Below, one piece after another: positions 57,769 to 64,000 of a stretch of DNA of 64,000 nucleotides. A program made the position numbers and the translations under genes. Position 1 is the stretch's first letter, and each line of letters opens with the position of its first letter. The DNA is from Tachypleus tridentatus (taxonomy: Eukaryota > Arthropoda > Merostomata > Xiphosura > Limulidae): contig NC_134837.1 in NCBI RefSeq assembly GCF_004210375.1, positions 154,483,310-154,547,309 on the forward strand. Reading direction: 5' to 3'. A model generated the notes under the pieces. It was given only the letters and a program-made list of their open reading frames with translations. It had not been told where the DNA came from and searched no databases.

Positions 57769-58026
57769 GCCCTGCATGGCCAGGTGGTTACAGCGCTCGA
57801 TCCGCAACCTTAGGGTCACGGGTTCGAATCCCCATCACCCCCAACATGCACGCTCTTTTAACCGTGAGGATGTTATAATTTCACAATCCATCCCACTATC
57901 TGTTAATAAATGAGTAACCTAAAAGTTGGAGGTGGGTGGCGATGACTACCTGCCTTCCCTCTAGCTTTACACTGCTAGCAGAGATATCCCTCATGTAGTT
58001 TTGCACGAAATTAAAAAATTCAAACC
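57769..58026 (+). repeat. SINE family A copy
   Basis: GCCCTGCATGGCCAGGTGGTTACAG head, GGTTCGAATCCCCATCACCC B-box. The body is complete except for loss of TAAATTAGGGACGG (ACACTGCTAGCAGAGATATCC). Confidence 0.94.
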
Positions 58027-58137
58027 TAATTTATAAATATTGTATTCTTTTAGTTAAATAGTTTAGCATATCTAGCTAAGAAATGCAAACTATTCAATAT
58101 AAAGGGGACACAATATTATCATTACACGATAGAATTT

Positions 58138-58253
58138 ATTTGTTTAGAATTAAGCACATAGCTACACAATGTGTAATTTATACAGTTATGGTATCGCAAC
58201 CTAGTTTTTAGTGGTATGAGTCCGCAGACATGCCGCTGTGCCATTGGGGGGAG
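58138..58253 (-). repeat. SINE family C copy
   Basis: Reverse orientation: AATTAAGCACATAGCTACAC, decayed middle, then CCGCAGACATGCCGCTGTGCC and ATTGGGGGG. Confidence 0.88.
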
Positions 58254-59172
58254 GCTACATGATAGAGGAAGTTAGACCTTAACTAGTAATTTTGATAGAT
58301 TTCCCTGTACACCATAACTGCATCAGACGACATTAGCCTGAATTGCTCACAAATTTTCAGTAGACATTACGATTATAGAAAAATAAACGTGTTTCTTTTG
58401 AGATTTTAGAAAGTACAAGCAGCAGTAAAGTGACAAAATCGTATTGTATTTGCTATATACTGGAGTACTGATGTAGATACTTCCAGATGGTTTGCAGAAA
58501 CAAGTAAACGGTTTACCTCGAAAACGTAAATATAAAATACTTGAAAAACCTGAATGTTTAAAAATAACTTGTACCGAGAAAGATAAAAATTTAACGGTCT
58601 TTTATTTCTTATTTGTTTTTGTTGTTCATCGCAACGTTACTGATCTGGCTATCTGTGTTTATCCCTAAGCTTTATTTCATAGAAGCCACATTAGCAAACA
58701 AAATGCGTAAATACACTTTTAGAGATATGTGAGCTAAATGATCAAGTCAGAGACCCCAAAGTTCAGACATATGATCCCTACTTTTCATGTGCTAACTAGA
58801 GGAAGTGTTTCTTGTCAACAACATCTGCCGCCCAAAGAGTCACATTAACTGAACTGTGTATTTAATTACGTGGTCATAAGAATCCCAAAGCTAAAAGTGT
58901 GAAGCGTATCCACTAGCATTTTGGGACTCGAACGTTTCACCATTCAGTGCGCAGCCAGATACACCAATCATTAGGCAAAGCTTGGTAAAGAAAAAAAAAC
59001 GACTTCAACTTTAATACATTGTAATGTAGATAATACAAATCTTGACACTAGATTTTTCGAATAATTCATATTTTATTTTGTTCTATCGTTTGCGCCGAAA
59101 CTTTTTTTTTGTGACTGGAAGTTATACACACAAATATACAGAGAAAACACATTAACTCTTATCATAAACGAA
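58254..59172. other. No gene seen
   Basis: AT-rich sequence. Confidence 0.5.
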
Positions 59173-59448
59173 GGCCCGGCATGGCCAGGTGGGTTAAGGC
59201 ATTCGACTCGTAATTTGAGGGTCGCCGGTTTGAATTCACATCGCACCCAACATGCTCGCCCTTCCAGCTGTGGGGGCGTTATAATGTAACGGTCAATCCC
59301 ACTATTCTTTGGTAAAAGAATAGCCCAAGAGTTGGCGGTGGGTGGTGATGATTAGCTGCCTTTCCTCTAGTCTTATACTGCTAACTTAGGGACGGCTAGC
59401 GCAGATAGTCCTTGAGTAGCTTTGCGCAAAATTAAAAACAAATAAGCA
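59173..59448 (+). repeat. SINE family A copy, near full length
   Basis: GGCCCGGCATGGCCAGGTGG head. The B-box is mutated (GGTTTGAATTC). It shares CACATCGCACCCAACATGC and CTTCCAGCTGTGG with the copy at 2929, suggesting one subfamily. Confidence 0.96.
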
Positions 59449-59882
59449 ATCTCATCATTAGCTTATGACATTTGGAAACCGCCAGTAATTTGTTCTTTTG
59501 TAAGTAAAATATGAATGTGTATATTTTAAGATATATTCGAGTATGATTTCTTCACAGTTTTCCTGCAAAGGCTTTAACATTTGGTTAGCATCTCTGTGTT
59601 GCGTGTGGCCTAGTGCCAGACTGTGAATATGATGGTCCATAATTTGCACATCATTTTTATAATGCATACTTCAGGCAGAGTACAGAATACAGGGTTTGAT
59701 ATCATTAGTTTTGATTAGAATTTTATTATAATTTATTTTTCATTTCCTAAATTTGTTTTTTTGGAGCCCAAGTGTATATTAAAGTATTTTTTTTATAAGT
59801 GTCACGACGTCTTGCTTTTAATTTATTAGAAAATGACTTCAGGTATTAAAAATGTTTTTTTTAATTTTGCTTTAAAACTTTG
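59449..59882. other. No gene seen
   Basis: AT-rich sequence. Confidence 0.45.
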
Positions 59883-59986
59883 TTTTAAGTTGCTACACAC
59901 AATAGGCTATGCGTGCTCTGCCCGTCACGGGTATTTAAACCCGGTTTTTAGCGTTGTAAGTCCACAGACGTATCGCGGTGCTACTG
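59883..59986 (-). repeat. SINE family C copy
   Basis: Reverse orientation: TTTTAAGTTGCTACACACAATAGG, CTGCCCGTCACGGGTATTT and CAGACGTATCGCGGTGCTACTG. Confidence 0.88.
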
Positions 59987-59997
59987 TTGTTCTATAA

Positions 59998-60079
59998 CAA
60001 CAACAGCAAGAAATTTTAAAAAATGTATCAATCCACGATTCCATTTTGTGAGAGTGAACAATATAAAATTACTTTGCCT
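59998..60079. repeat. About 80-bp segment duplicated at 62477
   Basis: AACAGCAAGAAATTTTAAAA, then ATGTATCAATCCACGATTCC and GAGAGTGAACAATATAAAAT, near-identical to 62477-62557. Confidence 0.92.
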
Positions 60080-60599
60080 TTGTGCAAAATGTTTCCTTTT
60101 CAATCTTACGTTTTGTATCTCGAATTTATAGCTAATCTGTAACTGAATACCTCAAACCTTAAAGTAAAATGTAAAGTTCAAGCAGTAGGGTAGAAGTTGC
60201 TTGTGCGTATTCAATTAAAACAAGTCATTATTGGAATGTTAGCTACAGCAGAAATAAGATTGTTTTGTCAGATACTAAACAAACGTGCTTTGACAGAGAA
60301 CTTAAAATTAGCTTAATTATTGTACAACCATTTTGTTGAAAGTGCTGCACGAATGCATACAAGTTTTTTTTTATATATATAATTCAAAATAAGACTTCCA
60401 AAAGTCTGGATTACGCAATATTGTTTTTCTCTTCTGAGAATTTGTTGAAAGTTAGTGACGAAAATGCTCCTTCTATTACGAAACACATCATTCACGATTA
60501 ACGATTTATCACATATTTATAAACAAACACAGATATTATAGACGTATTAGCATAATAATGAAATAGAAAGAGTCGATTTAAGAAATAATAATACGAAAA
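60080..60599. other. No gene seen
   Basis: AT-rich sequence. Confidence 0.45.
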
Positions 60600-61420
60600 T
60601 TGAGTACGTTATAATAAAACAGTTTTGGAGGCTTATCACGTTGTTACAGTCCACATCGCTACGTCATGACATGCTCTACCTGACAACCGTGCTTCTTGGT
60701 AATAACCTTGCCGTGTAGTTTCCTTCGCAAAAGACTCAGTCATAACACGACCATGTTAAAGCAAACCTTTTGACTTTCCATGAGCCATGAAATGTACGAG
60801 GACGATGTTTTTTTCAGAATTCATTTCAACAATTAAATTGCGCAGAACTGCATATCTACTGTGACCTAGCGTGTCTTAGAATAGTGGGAAGTCCCTTACT
60901 TTCTCTAGCTGCTTAAGGCTTGGACAGTTAAATGTATACTTCATGAAAGAAGCTTGTGTATACTGACCTTTGTCACTCTTCCAGACAAGATTCTTCTGTT
61001 ATTATGTTGCATACTTTTGTATGGAGCACGTGAACAGCTTTTGATATTAACGTTTCTATCGTTGATTCACGCCTGTTATAAAAAAAACAACAGACAACAG
61101 CACTCTGCTTAACATGGCTATGATACAACTTGTTATAAGTCTTGTTGAAGATGGGTCCTTCTTACTCAAGTTGATCCATATTCCCAACCTTAACAAGTTT
61201 ATATGATCTGAGTGAATATTTTGAATCGGATAGGACAGTTACATAATGTTATCAAACTCGATCAATTTTTGGAAGCATCACACTGCCTACATTTTGGTAA
61301 ACAGTACAAAAACGTAGTTCTGAGACATTTTGTTCAACCTCAATTATATATAAATTGGGGTTTTCACGAGCTTCGCTTATTTGCATATTCAAAATCGTTT
61401 TAATATAATGTGCAACGCTA
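60600..61420. repeat. Unclassified dispersed repeat, copy 2
   Basis: Second copy of the 43755-44640 element, in the same orientation. GAGTACGTTATAATAAAACA starts it, and ACGTAGTTCTGAGACATT with AAATCGTTTTAATATAAT ends it. Confidence 0.55.
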
Positions 61421-62210
61421 TCTATCTACCTATTATATGACAGATAAGATTAAATTTAAGATAAAAGCCTTAGATATCTGTAATATCAGATGTACTAAAA
61501 TTTCGAAAACTATTACATATAATGATTTCATTAACGCTTAGCAATAACGCTGTAAAGATTGGTTCACACTCTTTAGACAACTAGTGACGCACTTCCGGTT
61601 GTATACAAAAAAAGGAAAACTAAAGCACAACAATGAAAAGGGAGTGTTTGATGTAGGATAATATACAGAAATATTCGAGGTAAGTAGCATAATATGTTTC
61701 AATAGCATTTTAGGTAGTGTAGGCGCAACAGAGTTTTGACTTCAATGGACTACTCCTGTCTGATTATAGGGTATGTTAAAGTCCAGTAAAATGAAAGTTA
61801 TTTTGATTACATTTTGTTTGAATTTCATGGCTTTGTCACGATTATCTTTGTTTTTTATTCAGTTTGTCTCCCTAACGTCCTTCTCTTAGAATCTGTTACC
61901 TACCGTGTTTAGGTATATATATGTGTTACAATGCCATTTCTCATGCGAATCAAATAAACTAAAATAATACCAAGCGGCTATGACACTCTAAACGCTTCAG
62001 CGAAATTAAGTTTTACTTTCAAACCAACAACCATAACAACGTAAACTATTATTAACAATATAATAGTTTAATAGTTTTAAAACACTGCTTCTGCCTTTTG
62101 TAAAATATGTTATATTTGTTTTTTTAAACAGCTCCCACAAAATCTAGAATTCATTTTATATACGTTGTAATCAGTTAGCGGAAAATTAGGAAGACCGGAC
62201 CAAAGATTTT
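61421..62210. other. No gene seen
   Basis: AT-rich sequence. Confidence 0.45.
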
Positions 62211-62476
62211 GACCCAGCATAGCCAGGTGGTTAAGACACTCGACTCGCAACCTAAGAGCTGTGTGTTCGAATCCCCGTCACACCAAACATGCTCGCCCTT
62301 GTAGCTGTGGGGGCGTTATAAAGTGACTGTCAAGACCACTATTAGTTAGTAAAAGAGTAACCCAAGAGTTGGCGATGGGTGATAATTACTAGCTGCTTTC
62401 CCTCTAGTCTTACACTGCTAAATTAGGAACGGCTAGTGTAGATGGCACTTGTGTAGCTTTGCACTAAATTAAGAAA
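62211..62476 (+). repeat. SINE family A copy
   Basis: GACCCAGCATAGCCAGGTGG head, GTGTTCGAATCCCCGTCACACC B-box, tail GTAGCTTTGCACTAAATTAAG. It is followed directly by the 80-bp duplicated segment. Confidence 0.94.
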
Positions 62477-62760
62477 AACAACAACAGCAAGAAATTTTAA
62501 AAAATGTATCAATCCACGATTCCCTTTTGTGAGAGTGAACAATATAAAATTACTTTGTCAGAGAGCTAAAAATTAACAGAACATAATTACTGTTATGAAA
62601 AATAATAGTACAGTAATACAGCTCTTCAGCTACAATTCTCAAACTGTGTCAATCCAAAATCTTCTATTATTGGAGTGAAAAACTCAAAATCCCTATTCGC
62701 CAGGTAGCTAAAATTTAACAGATAACAAATACTGTTCGAAATGAAAAAGAAAACACTACA
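62477..62760. repeat. Duplicated 80-bp segment within a diverged two-unit tandem repeat
   Basis: The first part (62477-62557) matches 59998-60079. The unit TCAATCCACGATTC..GAGCTAAAAATTAACAGA is echoed about 130 bp later as TCAATCCAAAATCT..TAGCTAAAATTTAACAGA. Confidence 0.7.
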
Positions 62761-63446
62761 ACACTAATAATTAAAAACTTCAATGGTATTTGTGGTATAT
62801 TTAGTAAACCAGGGTTTACAGGGTTTTACAGTTCAAGAATACCTGAGCTATAATATTAAGAATTTGGGGTTTTTCTTTCCAAATTAATATTCATTAGCAT
62901 GCAGACTTTTCAAACAAATAATACCAGTAAATATGGTAATTGAATCAACAGTCACCAACAATAAATATTTATCTAAGTTTTTATTACAATATGATGCATC
63001 ACTCAAATTAAATCTTCTGTGTAATATTCTGTTTCAATAATGACTGGAATTAATATTTCCGGAAATGGGATGATTATTTGAAGTTTTTTGTACTCAAATG
63101 CTATTAAAATTAAGAAATTAAGAGAGATTTAAATAAGTGCTATAATTCATATTCATTAGTTTACTATACGTTAATTTTCTCATTTTGACTGTTATATAAG
63201 TCATACATAATTTTAAAAGTATCCTGATGTTTCTCAATAATTACTATTTTTAAAATATTACGAATCTGCTCAGTTGTTTATTGATTTTGCTTCTCTTCTA
63301 ATTATGTTTAATGAATTAACTGATGAATTTGGAACCACAATATTAAAGTTACAGCTTGTAACTTGTTATACAAGTATATACCACTTCTGTTTTTATACAG
63401 CATTTTAAAATGGTTTTGTATTTAGTCATTATTTTAACACAAAGCT
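62761..63446. other. No gene seen
   Basis: Strongly AT-rich sequence. Confidence 0.5.
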
Positions 63447-63461
63447 ACAAATAGACTACGT

Positions 63462-63582
63462 GACCCCCATTGGCAAAGCGGCATGTCTGCAGACTTACAT
63501 CGCTAGAAGCTGGGTTTCGATATACATGGTGGGCAGAGAGCAGACAGTCCCTTCTGTAGCTTTATGCTTAATTTAAAAAACA
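63462..63582 (+). repeat. SINE family C copy with 15-bp target duplication
   Basis: ACAAAKAGACTACGT at 63447-63461 and 63583-63597. Head GACCCCCATTGGCAAAGCGGC, B-box GGGTTTCGATATACATGG, tail TGTAGCTTTATGCTTAATTT. Confidence 0.93.
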
Positions 63583-63681
63583 ACAAAGAGACTACGTTGG
63601 CTGAATTGTATTATTATAATTATATTATTTTAAATCTCTAAATTTGTTGCTGAACCATCGTTGTATTAATATAGAATATAA

Positions 63682-63956
63682 TCTGTTTGTTTATTTTTGA
63701 ATTTCGCGCAAAGCTACTCGAGGGCTATCTGCGCTAGCCGTCCTTAATTTAGCAGTGTAAGACTAGAGAAAAGGCAGCTAGTCATCACGACCCACCGCCA
63801 ACTATTGGGCTACTCTTTTACCAACAAATAGTGGGATTGACCGTAACATTAGGACGCCCCCACGGCTGAGAGGGCATGTTTGGTGCGACGAGGATTCGAA
63901 CCCGCGACCCTCAGATTACGAGTCGAACCCCTTAACCCACCTGGCCATGCTGGGCC
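63682..63956 (-). repeat. SINE family A copy with 11-bp target duplication
   Basis: Full-length, reverse orientation. ATAGAATATAA is repeated at 63671-63681 and 63957-63967. A close-to-consensus copy. Confidence 0.96.
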
Positions 63957-64000
63957 ATAGAATATAAAATTGGTTAACTTCGTTAAAACCGTAAGCGATT

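Overview
This is an AT-rich animal nuclear DNA window, not bacterial. It holds the 3' end of one protein-coding gene embedded in a large amount of repeat-derived DNA. Three tRNA-derived SINE families recur throughout, together with Tc1/mariner and pogo/Tigger DNA transposons, a Penelope-like retroelement and a decayed non-LTR retrotransposon. The density and form of the SINEs fit an arthropod, most likely a chelicerate; horseshoe crab is my best guess, from memory of similar repeats and not proven here.

Layout. 1-2020: two Tc1-like transposons on the minus strand, the second with perfect 27-bp terminal inverted repeats. 5655-7321 (minus): two exons joined by a GT-AG intron. They encode the last extracellular loop, fourth membrane helix and cytoplasmic tail of an LHFPL-family tetraspan membrane protein. 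The stop codon of this gene lies inside a 30-bp minisatellite. The 5' exons were not found, so much of the rest of the window is probably intron of this gene, or intergenic. 8-15 kb: SINEs, a 46-bp tandem array and older tandem repeats. 15.2-16.5 kb: a Penelope-like element with an intact C-terminal RT plus GIY-YIG reading frame, inverted arms and hammerhead ribozyme motifs, flanked by a 12-bp target duplication. 20.7-23.5 kb (minus): a decayed LINE with endonuclease and reverse transcriptase remnants. 24-31 kb: four tandem arrays or fold-backs. 31-52 kb: SINEs, dispersed repeats, and two weak candidate exons on the plus strand (46.7 kb and 49.4 kb). 52.1-54.4 kb (minus): a pogo/Tigger transposon with a frameshifted transposase. 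54.4-64 kb: SINEs and dispersed repeats.

SINE families. Family A (about 260-275 bp) has a tRNA-Thr(CGU)-like head and a long conserved body. Families B and C (about 100-125 bp) have tRNA-Val(UAC)-like heads. All three end in nearly the same short 3' tail, which suggests one shared LINE partner. A fourth, very old relative (called D here) survives as fragments.

The most interesting signals are (1) hammerhead-ribozyme-like motifs in both arms of the Penelope element, with a third copy of the same architecture near 37.57 kb; (2) the LHFPL stop codon placed inside a minisatellite whose downstream units are open in the same frame; (3) the 3' tail shared by the three SINE families. Nothing in this window looks like an operon, CRISPR array or other prokaryotic system.
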